NCBI GenBank assembly: GCA_030150425.1
Contig: JASLFY010000056.1
Span: 1 to 5,745 of the forward strand
From: Yimella sp.
Lineage (GTDB): Bacteria > Actinomycetota > Actinomycetes > Actinomycetales > Dermatophilaceae
DNA: 5,745 bases
Direction of reading: 5' to 3'
In this document: piece after piece, positions 1-5,730 of the stretch
Layout: each line of letters starts with the position of its first letter
How positions within the stretch are numbered: position 1 is the first letter of the stretch
The notes under the pieces: model-generated
Database searches by the model: none
The model's input: the letters and a program-made list of their open reading frames with translations, nothing else
Told to the model about the DNA's origin: nothing
Program-made: the position numbers and the translations under genes

Positions 1-980
1 TGCGCCGGATGGACGCCGAGGGCCACGCCCTGCAGCGTCAGGGCGAGTTGGGTCTGTGGCCGTCGTTGCTCGGTCAGGAGGCCGCACAGGTCGGCGCCGG
101 TCGCGCGCTGCGCCCGCAGGACTACGCCTTCCCGGGCTACCGCGAACACGGTGTCGCGTGGTGTCGCGGGGTCGACCCGGTGAACCTGCTCGGCATGTTC
201 CGCGGAGTCAATCACGGTGGGTGGAACTCCAACGAGAACAACTTCCACCTCTACACGATCGTCATCGGCAACCAGATGCTCCACGCCACCGGCTACGCGA
301 TGGGCATGCAGCGCGACGGTGTCGTCGGCACCGGCGATCCCGAGCGCGACGCGGCGGTGATGGCCTTCACCGGCGACGGCGGCACCGCGCAGGGTGACTA
401 CAACGAGGCGATGGTCTTCGCGTCGGTGTCGAACGCGCCCGTGGTGTTCTTCGTACAGAACAACCAGTGGGCGATCTCCGAACCGAACTACAAGCAGTTC
501 CGGATCCCGCCGTACCGCCGCGCGCGCGGCTTCGGCTTCCCGGGCGTACGCGTCGACGGCAACGACGTCCTCGCGGTCTACGCGGTCGCGAAGGCCGCGA
601 TGGACGCCGCCCGCGCGGGCCAGGGCCCGACCCTGATCGAGGCGTTCACCTACCGGATGGGCGCCCACACCACCTCCGACGACCCGACGAAGTACCGCGT
701 CGCGTCCGAGGTCGACATCTGGCGCGAGAAGGACCCGATCAAGCGCATGCGCGGGTTCATGGAGACCAACGGCCACGCCGACTCCGCGTTCTTCGCCGCG
801 ATCGAGGAGGAAGCCGACGAGTTGGCCGCGCGGATCCGTCGCGAGTGCCAGCAGATGCCCGACCCGGAACCGCTGACCATGTTCGACAACGTCTACGCCG
901 ACGAACACCCGGTCGTCGCCGCCGAGCGGGAGGCGTTCGCCGCCTACCAAGCCTCCTTCGTCGCGGGAGGGGAGAACTGA
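1..980 (+). CDS. bkdA: 2-oxo acid dehydrogenase E1 component, alpha subunit (5' end cut by the window edge)
   Basis: This is the thiamine diphosphate-binding half of E1, which decarboxylates a 2-oxo acid and reductively acylates the E2 lipoyl group; it acts in the cytoplasm as an alpha2beta2 E1. The frame is already open at base 3 and the protein starts inside a conserved stretch (RRMDAEGHALQRQGELGLW), so roughly 40 N-terminal residues probably lie outside. Counting from the internal Met at 9, the TPP/Mg motif GDG (122-124), 26 residues, then NN (151-152) is intact. The substrate-channel stretch HATGYAMG (92-99) and the loop YRMGAHTTSDDP (215-226), which matches the phosphorylation loop of eukaryotic E1 alpha, are both present. 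The stop is one base from the E1 beta start, so the two are co-transcribed. Family knowledge fits a branched-chain 2-oxo acid dehydrogenase (mycobacterial BkdA type); automated naming may say PdhA, because substrate cannot be fixed from sequence alone. Confidence 0.93.
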   Translation, partial: RRMDAEGHALQRQGELGLWPSLLGQEAAQVGAGRALRPQDYAFPGYREHGVAWCRGVDPVNLLGMFRGVNHGGWNSNENNFHLYTIVIGNQMLHATGYAMGMQRDGVVGTGDPERDAAVMAFTGDGGTAQGDYNEAMVFASVSNAPVVFFVQNNQWAISEPNYKQFRIPPYRRARGFGFPGVRVDGNDVLAVYAVAKAAMDAARAGQGPTLIEAFTYRMGAHTTSDDPTKYRVASEVDIWREKDPIKRMRGFMETNGHADSAFFAAIEEEADELAARIRRECQQMPDPEPLTMFDNVYADEHPVVAAEREAFAAYQASFVAGGEN

Positions 981-981
981 C

Positions 982-1971
982 ATGGCGACCCAGAAGCTCA
1001 CCCTGGCCAAGGGCATCAATTCCGGTCTGCGCAAGGCGATGGAGAACGACCCGAAGGTCGTGCTGATGGGCGAGGACGTCGGCAAGCTCGGCGGCGTCTT
1101 CCGCATCACCGAGGGCCTGCAGAAGGACTTCGGCGAGGACCGCGTCATCGACACCCCGCTGGCCGAGTCCGGCATCGTCGGCACCGCCGTCGGCCTGGCG
1201 ATGCGCGGCTACCGCCCGGTGGTGGAGATCCAGTTCGACGGGTTCATCTACCCCGCGTTCGACCAGATCATCAGCCAGGTCGCCAAGATGCACTACCGCT
1301 CGCTGGGCCACCTGAAGCTGCCGATGGTCATCCGCGTTCCGTTCGGGGGCGGCATCGGCGCCGTCGAACACCACTCGGAGTCCAACGAGGCCTACTTCGC
1401 CCACACCGCCGGTCTGCGCGTCGTCAGCTGCGCCGACCCGGCCGACGCCTACTGGATGATCCAGCAGGCGATCGCCAGCGACGACCCGGTGCTGTTCTAC
1501 GAACCCAAGCGCCGCTACCACGAGCGCGCCGAGGTCGACCTCGACGAGTCCAAGGGCGCGCCGCTGGACCTGCACCAGGCGCGCGTCGCCCGCGAGGGCA
1601 GCGACCTGACGCTGATCACGTACGGCCCGATGGTCAAGACCTGCCTGCAGGCGGCGGAAGCCGCTGCGGCAGAAGGCCGTTCGCTCGAGGTCATCGACCT
1701 GCGCAGCCTGTCTCCGCTGGACCGCGGCACGATCTTCGACTCGGTGAAGAAGACCCGCCGCGCCGTCGTCGTCCACGAGGCGTCGACCTTCCTGGCGATG
1801 GGCGCCGAGCTGGCCGCCCTGATCCAGCAGGAGTGCTTCTACCACCTCGAGTCCCCGGTGCTGCGGGTCGGCGGTTACAACCTGCCCTACCCGCCGAGCC
1901 GCTTCGAGGAACACTTCCTGCCCGACCTCGACCGCATCCTCGACTCCGTCGACACCGCGCTCGCGTTCTGA
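982..1971 (+). CDS. bkdB: 2-oxo acid dehydrogenase E1 component, beta subunit
   Basis: This 329-residue protein is the beta partner of E1 and is full length for the family. The start at 982 is supported by a strong purine-rich ribosome site (GGGAGGGGAG, 965-974, seven bases upstream) and by the typical N-terminus ending in LMGEDVG (28-34). The N-terminal transketolase-like pyrimidine-binding domain covers about 4-180 and includes PLAESG (59-64), whose Glu62 aligns with the residue that activates the TPP aminopyrimidine. EHHSES (129-134) contains the conserved active-site His pair. FYEPKRRY (172-179) resembles branched-chain rather than pyruvate dehydrogenases. The C-terminal transketolase domain follows (about 195-320), ending with the usual GGYNLPYP segment. 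It sits one base after E1 alpha and 12 bases before E2. The pyruvate versus branched-chain assignment is inference; the E1 beta call is firm. Confidence 0.95.
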   Translation: MATQKLTLAKGINSGLRKAMENDPKVVLMGEDVGKLGGVFRITEGLQKDFGEDRVIDTPLAESGIVGTAVGLAMRGYRPVVEIQFDGFIYPAFDQIISQVAKMHYRSLGHLKLPMVIRVPFGGGIGAVEHHSESNEAYFAHTAGLRVVSCADPADAYWMIQQAIASDDPVLFYEPKRRYHERAEVDLDESKGAPLDLHQARVAREGSDLTLITYGPMVKTCLQAAEAAAAEGRSLEVIDLRSLSPLDRGTIFDSVKKTRRAVVVHEASTFLAMGAELAALIQQECFYHLESPVLRVGGYNLPYPPSRFEEHFLPDLDRILDSVDTALAF

Positions 1972-1983
1972 CCTAGGAGAGTC

Positions 1984-3351
1984 ATGGCAGTCAAGAAGTT
2001 CAACCTGCCCGACCCCGGTGAGGGTCTGGTCGAGGCCGACATCGTCACCTGGAAGATCAAGGCCGGCGACGAGGTGAAGGTCAACGACGTCGTCGTCGAG
2101 ATCGAGACCGCGAAGTCGTTGGTGGAGTTGCCGATCCCGTGGGCCGGCACCGTCGTCGAGCTGCTGGTCGACGAGGGCGCGACGGTCGACGTGGGCGCTC
2201 CGATCGTGGCGATCGAGGTGGCGGGGGAGGGTGACGAGCCGGCGGCGCCGACTGCCGCACCGGCCGCTGCCGAGGAGCCGGAGGAGCGGGTCGCGAACCT
2301 GGTCGGCTACGGCGCCGTTGCCGGTTCGACGCAGCGTCGCGCCCGGCGTACGGTTCCTCCCGCGCCGCCGGCCGCGGTCGCCGCTCCGGCAGCTCCGGCC
2401 CCGGCCGTCGCCGCCGCGCCGGCTGGTCCGGCCCCGGCGACCTCGGGCGTACGTCCGCTGGCGAAGCCGCCGGTGCGCAAGTTCGCCAAGGACAACGGCG
2501 TCGACCTGGCCGCGATCACCCCGGCGCGTGCCGACGGGGTCATCACCCGCGCCGAGGTGGAGGCCCACCTCGCCGGTGGCGGCGGTGCGTCGGCCGACTC
2601 GGTCGCGTCGGCACCGGTCGCGGTCCGCGCTCCGGGCGAGCGCGAGACCCGTACGCCGATCAAGGGCGTGCGCAAGATGACCGCGCAGGCGATGGTCGGG
2701 TCCGCGTTCAGCGCGCCCCACGTCACCGAGTTCATCACCGTCGACATGACCCGCACCATGGAGCTCGTCGACCGGTTGAAGGCCGACCGGGAGTTCAAGG
2801 GCGTGCGGGTCACCCCGCTGCTGGTGCTGGCCAAGGCGCTGCTGGTCGCGGTGAAGCGCAACCCGGAGATCAACGCCAGCTGGGACGAAGCGGCGCAGGA
2901 GATCGTGGTCAAGCACTACGTCAACCTGGGCATCGCCGCTTCCACCCCGCGCGGGCTGATCGTGCCGAACATCAAGGACGCCGACGCGATGAACCTGCGC
3001 GAGCTGGCCGACGCGATGGGCTCCCTGGTCGAGACCGCCCGTGAGGGCAAGACCCCGCCGGCCGACATGTCCGGTGGCTCGATCACGATCACCAACGTGG
3101 GCGTCTTCGGCGTCGACAACGGCACCCCGATCCTCAACCCGGGCGAGGCCGCGATCCTCTGCTTCGGCGCGGTGCGCAAGATGCCGTGGGTGGTCGAGGG
3201 GCCGGACGGCGACCAGATCGTTGCGCGTCAGGTCACCCAGTTGTCGCTCTCCTTCGACCACCGGTTGGTCGACGGCGACCTGGGCTCGCGGTTCCTGGCC
3301 GACGTGGCCGCGCTGCTGGAGGACCCGGCCCGCGCTCTGGTCTGGGGCTGA
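1984..3351 (+). CDS. bkdC: Dihydrolipoamide acyltransferase (E2) of the 2-oxo acid dehydrogenase complex
   Basis: E2 forms the core of the complex: its swinging lipoyl arm takes the acyl group from E1 and transfers it to CoA. The 455 residues show, in order, one lipoyl domain (about 1-80) with modifiable Lys44 in ETAKS, an Ala/Pro-rich flexible linker (about 82-153), the peripheral-subunit-binding domain (about 157-196), a short second linker, and the CoA-dependent acyltransferase domain (about 222-455). The catalytic motif DHRLVDG (425-431) supplies His426 and Asp430, and TITNVGVFG (368-376) is also conserved. The start at 1984 follows AGGAGA at 1975-1980. The gene is last in the operon, 33 bases before a large dyad that probably terminates it. 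Having one lipoyl domain is normal for BCKDH-type E2; several actinobacterial pyruvate-type E2 proteins carry two or three. No E3 gene follows. Confidence 0.95.
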   Translation: MAVKKFNLPDPGEGLVEADIVTWKIKAGDEVKVNDVVVEIETAKSLVELPIPWAGTVVELLVDEGATVDVGAPIVAIEVAGEGDEPAAPTAAPAAAEEPEERVANLVGYGAVAGSTQRRARRTVPPAPPAAVAAPAAPAPAVAAAPAGPAPATSGVRPLAKPPVRKFAKDNGVDLAAITPARADGVITRAEVEAHLAGGGGASADSVASAPVAVRAPGERETRTPIKGVRKMTAQAMVGSAFSAPHVTEFITVDMTRTMELVDRLKADREFKGVRVTPLLVLAKALLVAVKRNPEINASWDEAAQEIVVKHYVNLGIAASTPRGLIVPNIKDADAMNLRELADAMGSLVETAREGKTPPADMSGGSITITNVGVFGVDNGTPILNPGEAAILCFGAVRKMPWVVEGPDGDQIVARQVTQLSLSFDHRLVDGDLGSRFLADVAALLEDPARALVWG

Positions 3352-3384
3352 GTCCACCCCGCGCCTTCACCCGCACCACCTCGG

Positions 3385-3444
3385 GAGGAGGGTTCTTCGA
3401 CAGGAGCAGCTTCGCAAGGCTGCTCAGGTCGAGGAACCCTCCTC
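3385..3444. terminator. 60-base perfectly centred dyad, probable bidirectional terminator
   Basis: The outer arms, 3385-3401 and 3428-3444, pair over 17 positions with one T/C difference (a G-U pair in RNA). The inner arms, 3404-3410 and 3419-3425, pair over 7 positions. An AG/AG internal mismatch separates the two stems on both sides, and the loop is TTCGCAAG. It lies between the convergent E2 and GNAT genes and there is no T-tract, as is common for high-GC actinobacterial terminators. The right arm encodes the last residues (EEGSST) of the GNAT frame, and the GNAT stop falls at 3424-3426. Terminator function is inferred from position and structure; it could instead be a copy of a dispersed palindromic repeat. 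Confidence 0.7.
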
Positions 3445-3998
3445 TCGTCGCGTCACCCACTCGTCCTCCAGCAGGGCGTACGTCAGCATCGTCGCCCAGG
3501 CGCCCTTGAACCAGATGCTGTCGACCAGCCGGGCCTCGCGGCGGAAGCCGAGCCGCTCCACGACGCGTACGGTTCGTTGCGTTCGCTGATCCGGGCGGTG
3601 ATCCGGTGCAGACCCATCGGGCCGAAACCGAGATCCAGCAGCGCTCGTACGGCCTCCGTCGCGTAGCCGCGGCCGGCCACGTCGGGGTGGAACACGTAGC
3701 CGACCTCGCCGCTTCGGTCGGTCTCGCTGTGCCAGAAGAAGACCACGTCGCCGACCAACCGGCCGGTGGTGGTCTCCTCCACCGCGAGGCAGACCGCATC
3801 GCCCGGCTGCTCGAACCGGCTGCGCGACCACGTCGTACGGATCTTCTCCTCGACGGCTGCCCGGTCGAGGACCCCGTACGGCACGAACTGCACGACCTCC
3901 GGGATCGACTTGTACGCCAGCATCGCGTCGGTGTCGTCGAGCGTGATCGCGCGTAGCGTGAGGCGCTCGGTGCGGATCGGCAGGTCGGGGGAGTGCAT
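3424..3998 (-). pseudogene. GNAT-family N-acetyltransferase (RimJ/RimL-like), frame broken near 3570
   Basis: This protein would transfer an acetyl group from acetyl-CoA to an amine; the substrate is unknown. From the ATG at 3998 the frame gives a standard Acetyltransf_3 start (IRTERLTLRAITLDD, residues 8-22), GEVGYVFHPDVAGRGYATEA (97-116) with the R-G-Y-A acetyl-CoA loop, and HRITARISERNE (131-142). After Glu142 the homology moves to another frame: it resumes at 3570 with VRVVERLGF and runs to a TGA at 3424-3426. Only two bases separate the two segments where about six (Pro-Ser) would be expected, so a 4-base loss would explain it. Repaired, the protein would be about 192 residues, a normal length. 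Read as it stands, the ORF ends at 3483 (171 residues) with a nonsense tail. The break may be a true mutation or a sequencing error. The gene is divergent from merR. Confidence 0.8.
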
Positions 3999-4033
3999 CG
4001 TCCGAGGTTAGGCCGGGGCGCGGAGGGTGTTGA
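3999..4033 (-). promoter_or_regulatory. Probable promoter for a leaderless GNAT mRNA
   Basis: On the minus strand, TAACCT (4010-4005) fits the TANNNT form of a -10 element. It is followed by exactly six bases and then the ATG at 3998, so transcription would begin at or beside the start codon. There is no Shine-Dalgarno sequence ahead of this ATG. A weak -35 candidate, TCAACA (4033-4028, 4 of 6 consensus positions), lies 17 bases upstream and overlaps the facing merR -35. This spacing is the known pattern of actinobacterial leaderless genes and supports the chosen start. Confidence 0.55.
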
Positions 4034-4060
4034 CTCTGACACGGTGTCAGAGCATCGGAT
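4030..4060 (+). promoter_or_regulatory. merR promoter with MerR-type 19-base spacer
   Basis: TTGACT (4030-4035) is a 5-of-6 match to the -35 consensus and TCGGAT (4055-4060) is a weak -10, separated by 19 bases. Overlong spacers of 19-20 bases with a dyad inside are the hallmark of promoters controlled by MerR proteins, which untwist the DNA when activated. Transcription would begin about 4067, only a few bases before the ATG at 4071. That makes the more upstream in-frame ATG at 4059 unlikely as the start. Confidence 0.6.
4034..4052. promoter_or_regulatory. MerR operator dyad, 19 bases
   Basis: CTCTGACAC, one G, then GTGTCAGAG forms a perfect inverted repeat with 9-bp arms. It starts in the last two bases of the -35 and fills most of the spacer of the merR promoter, where MerR-family dimers bind. 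It also directly abuts the -35 candidate of the divergent GNAT gene. The adjacent merR gene is the obvious source of the binding protein, so autoregulation is the likely mode; this is inference from position and symmetry. Confidence 0.7.
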
Positions 4061-4070
4061 GGGTGGCGTC

Positions 4071-4853
4071 ATGTTGAGTATCGGAGACTTCGCACGCCTC
4101 GCCGGGGTGTCGGTCCGGATGTTGCGTCACTACGACCGACTCGGGCTGATTCCGCCCGCCCACGTCGACCCTGCCTCGGGCTATCGCTCCTACCGGCCCG
4201 AGCAACTCCCGCAGGTGCACGCCCTGATCGGTCTGAAGGATCTCGGCTTCACCCTGGAGCAGATCAGGCCGATGCTGGGTGGGGAGGTCGATCCCGACCG
4301 CTTCCGCTCGCTGCTCGACGAACGTCGGGCCGCGCTCCGGGAGCAGATCGAGGACGACACCCGCCGCCTCGGCGAGGTCGAACGGCGTCTCCGGCTGATG
4401 GAAGGAACAACCACCATGGAGTTCATCGAGAAGGCGCTGCCGGAGCTCGCGCTCAGCCAGCGCACGGCCGTCGTCGCGGACCAGAACGAGATCGGTCCGG
4501 CGATCGGGCCGATGTTCCAGGACCTCGTGACCGAGCAACTGCGGGCCGGCGGCCGACCCACCCACCCGGCGTACGCCTGGTACGAGGCGAGCGAGGACCG
4601 GCTGCGGTTCGGGGCCGGGTTCGCCGCGGACATCCCCGGCGCCGAGCGGGGCCGGTTGGCCGCGGTCGACCGGGCGATCACGACGACGTACGTCGGGGCG
4701 ATGGCCGGGATCGGCGACGCGTGGGCCGAGCTCGGTTCGTACGTCGCCGCCGAGGGCCTCGAGCCGGTCGGCCCCTGCCGCGAGGTCTACCTGAACACCG
4801 AGGGGCCGCAGGAGGAATGGGTGACCGAGCTGCAGCAGCCCGTCCGGAGCTGA
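4071..4853 (+). CDS. MerR-family transcriptional regulator with GyrI-like ligand-binding domain
   Basis: A 260-residue one-component regulator. The winged helix-turn-helix of the MerR family covers about 1-70: IGDFARLAGVSVRMLRHYDR (4-23), LGLIPP, GYRSY (37-41) and the LKDLGFTLEQI segment. A dimerising antiparallel coiled coil with Glu/Arg-rich heptads follows (about 75-112), then a GyrI/BmrR-type effector domain (about 115-257) ending in EEWVTELQQPV. That domain class binds small, often cationic or lipophilic molecules. The only cysteine is Cys236, so metal or redox sensing of the MerR/CueR/SoxR kind is unlikely. ATG 4071 is preferred over ATG 3993 or 4059 because it gives the canonical N-terminus and lies just downstream of the promoter; the gene is nearly leaderless, with at most a weak GGGTGG purine stretch. 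It is divergent from the GNAT gene and convergent with the permease gene. Its ligand and regulon are unknown; it may control itself and the GNAT gene. Confidence 0.92.
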   Translation: MLSIGDFARLAGVSVRMLRHYDRLGLIPPAHVDPASGYRSYRPEQLPQVHALIGLKDLGFTLEQIRPMLGGEVDPDRFRSLLDERRAALREQIEDDTRRLGEVERRLRLMEGTTTMEFIEKALPELALSQRTAVVADQNEIGPAIGPMFQDLVTEQLRAGGRPTHPAYAWYEASEDRLRFGAGFAADIPGAERGRLAAVDRAITTTYVGAMAGIGDAWAELGSYVAAEGLEPVGPCREVYLNTEGPQEEWVTELQQPVRS

Positions 4854-4863
4854 CCCCCCTCAA

Positions 4864-4925
4864 GAATCCGCGTGAGTTTCTGCCCTTCGCCGGCCCCGGC
4901 GGAGGGCAGAAACTCACGCGGATTC
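4864..4925. terminator. 62-base near-perfect hairpin between convergent genes, probable bidirectional terminator
   Basis: The arms 4864-4886 and 4903-4925 are exact reverse complements over 23 bases. Pairing continues inward from 4887/4902 (one G-U) to 4892/4897, leaving a four-base GCCC loop and a stem of about 29 bp. It begins 10 bases after the merR stop, and its right arm contains the last three codons and the stop (4914-4916) of the minus-strand permease gene. No T-tract follows. Termination for both genes is inferred; the length and perfection of the stem also fit a dispersed palindromic repeat. Confidence 0.72.
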
Positions 4926-5696
4926 CGGGGTGGGGGTGCCGCCGAACAGTGACCGCAGCCGGGCCGGGACCAGCCGGCCGCGGGTGATCAGTTCGTACTG
5001 CGCCAGGACGGTGCAGGACTGCGCACAGAGGATGCCGAGCAACACGATCACCTGCGCCATGGCTGCCTGGGTGGGCGATCCGCCGCCGAGCATCACGCCG
5101 AGGAAGGCCCCGGGCAGGGTCACGATCCCGCTGGTCTTCACCGAGTCGATGCCGGGAACGAGTGCGTCGGCGATCCGCGGGTGGAGCAGTTCGGCGGCCG
5201 CGACCCGGGGCGGCAGGCCGAGCGCGAGGTAGCCCTCGAAGACCTCGTGCTGCTCGGTGAGGGTGCGGAACGCCGTACGCCCGAAGAGGGTGTGGCCGCT
5301 CATGATGTTGTTCATCACTGTGCCGGCGATCGGTACGAGAGCGACACCGGCGAACGGGATCGTGCCGGACAACGTGGCGATCGCGACGACCGGGATGACG
5401 CCGGCGGCCATCGCGACGGCGGCGTACGGCGCGACGACCCGCTCGACCCCGATCCGTTTCGAACTGGTCAACACCGCCATTACGAACATCGCAGCGATCA
5501 CCAGCAGGCTCGCCCACAGGCGGGCGACCGCCGCCGCGATGATCAGCGCGACGAGGGTGAGTTGGACGACCGCGCGTACGCCGGCGATCGCGATCGGTCG
5601 GTCGAGGCCGGTGCCGGCCCGCCACTCCAGCAGGACCGGCAGAGCGAGGAGCAGCAGGCAGCCGATCACCACCGACCAGCCCCAAGTCACCACCAT
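4914..5696 (-). CDS. fetB: FetB/UPF0014-family ABC transporter permease
   Basis: This 260-residue, very hydrophobic inner-membrane protein has about seven predicted membrane segments (about 5-23, 36-57, 59-77, 87-108, 114-132, 190-205, 212-236). It also has a polar loop (about 135-188) that would contact an ATPase. Family signatures include VPIAGTVMNNIMSGHTL (121-137), YLALGLPPRVAAAELLHPRI (156-175) and LPGAFLGVMLGGGSP (194-208). Length is normal for FetB, which in E. coli works with the ATPase FetA and is linked to iron export and oxidative stress resistance; plant ALS3/STAR2 belong to the same family. The start at 5696 sits six bases after a -10 element, so the mRNA is probably leaderless. 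No fetA lies downstream, where a convergent merR follows, and the gene has its own promoter. The ATPase must therefore be encoded elsewhere or just upstream of 5745. The transported substrate is not provable from sequence. Confidence 0.88.
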   Translation of the reverse strand: MVVTWGWSVVIGCLLLLALPVLLEWRAGTGLDRPIAIAGVRAVVQLTLVALIIAAAVARLWASLLVIAAMFVMAVLTSSKRIGVERVVAPYAAVAMAAGVIPVVAIATLSGTIPFAGVALVPIAGTVMNNIMSGHTLFGRTAFRTLTEQHEVFEGYLALGLPPRVAAAELLHPRIADALVPGIDSVKTSGIVTLPGAFLGVMLGGGSPTQAAMAQVIVLLGILCAQSCTVLAQYELITRGRLVPARLRSLFGGTPTPESA

Positions 5697-5702
5697 GCAG
5701 CC

Positions 5703-5730
5703 ACACTAGGGGTCACCCGACCCCTGCAAA
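5703..5730 (-). promoter_or_regulatory. Probable promoter for leaderless fetB mRNA
   Basis: On the minus strand, TTTGCA (5730-5725, 4 of 6 consensus positions) and TAGTGT (5708-5703, TANNNT form) are 16 bases apart. The -10 is followed by exactly six bases and then the ATG at 5696, the same arrangement as at the GNAT gene. No Shine-Dalgarno sequence is present. This supports the chosen fetB start and transcription separate from any upstream gene. Confidence 0.55.
5708..5725. promoter_or_regulatory. Dyad filling the fetB promoter spacer, candidate operator
   Basis: AGGGGTC, four bases, then GACCCCT is a perfect 7-bp-arm inverted repeat. It spans the space between the fetB -35 and -10, touching one base of each. 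This position suits a repressor site that blocks RNA polymerase. The repressor is unknown, and the sequence does not resemble the merR dyad at 4034-4052. Chance symmetry in GC-rich DNA cannot be excluded. Confidence 0.4.

Noticed and set aside
2227..2445. Repetitive Ala/Pro codons in the E2 gene, as a possible DNA repeat
   Set aside because: This is the expected flexible linker between the lipoyl and subunit-binding domains; no exact tandem DNA unit is present.
757..3357. An 866-codon open frame on the minus strand opposite the dehydrogenase genes
   Set aside because: It runs antisense to three strongly conserved genes, its translation is Arg/Asp/Leu/Val-rich low-complexity text with no recognisable domain, and GC-rich coding DNA commonly leaves the opposite strand free of stops.
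3424..3444. Dyad arms as ends of an insertion sequence or MITE
   Set aside because: The arms enclose only a short loop, no flanking target duplication is visible, and no transposase gene is present; a terminator or palindromic repeat explains it better.
3993..4070. A 26-residue N-terminal extension of the MerR protein from ATG 3993
   Set aside because: It would be encoded across the promoter and operator, shows no family homology, and the canonical MerR N-terminus begins at 4071.
4047..4565. Minus-strand frame opposite merR
   Set aside because: It is antisense to a complete MerR helix-turn-helix coding sequence and has no ribosome site or domain of its own.
4678..5706. A 342-codon minus-strand frame overlapping fetB and merR
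   Set aside because: It is Arg/Pro-rich with no domain, and it overlaps the membrane-protein frame that has clear family motifs.
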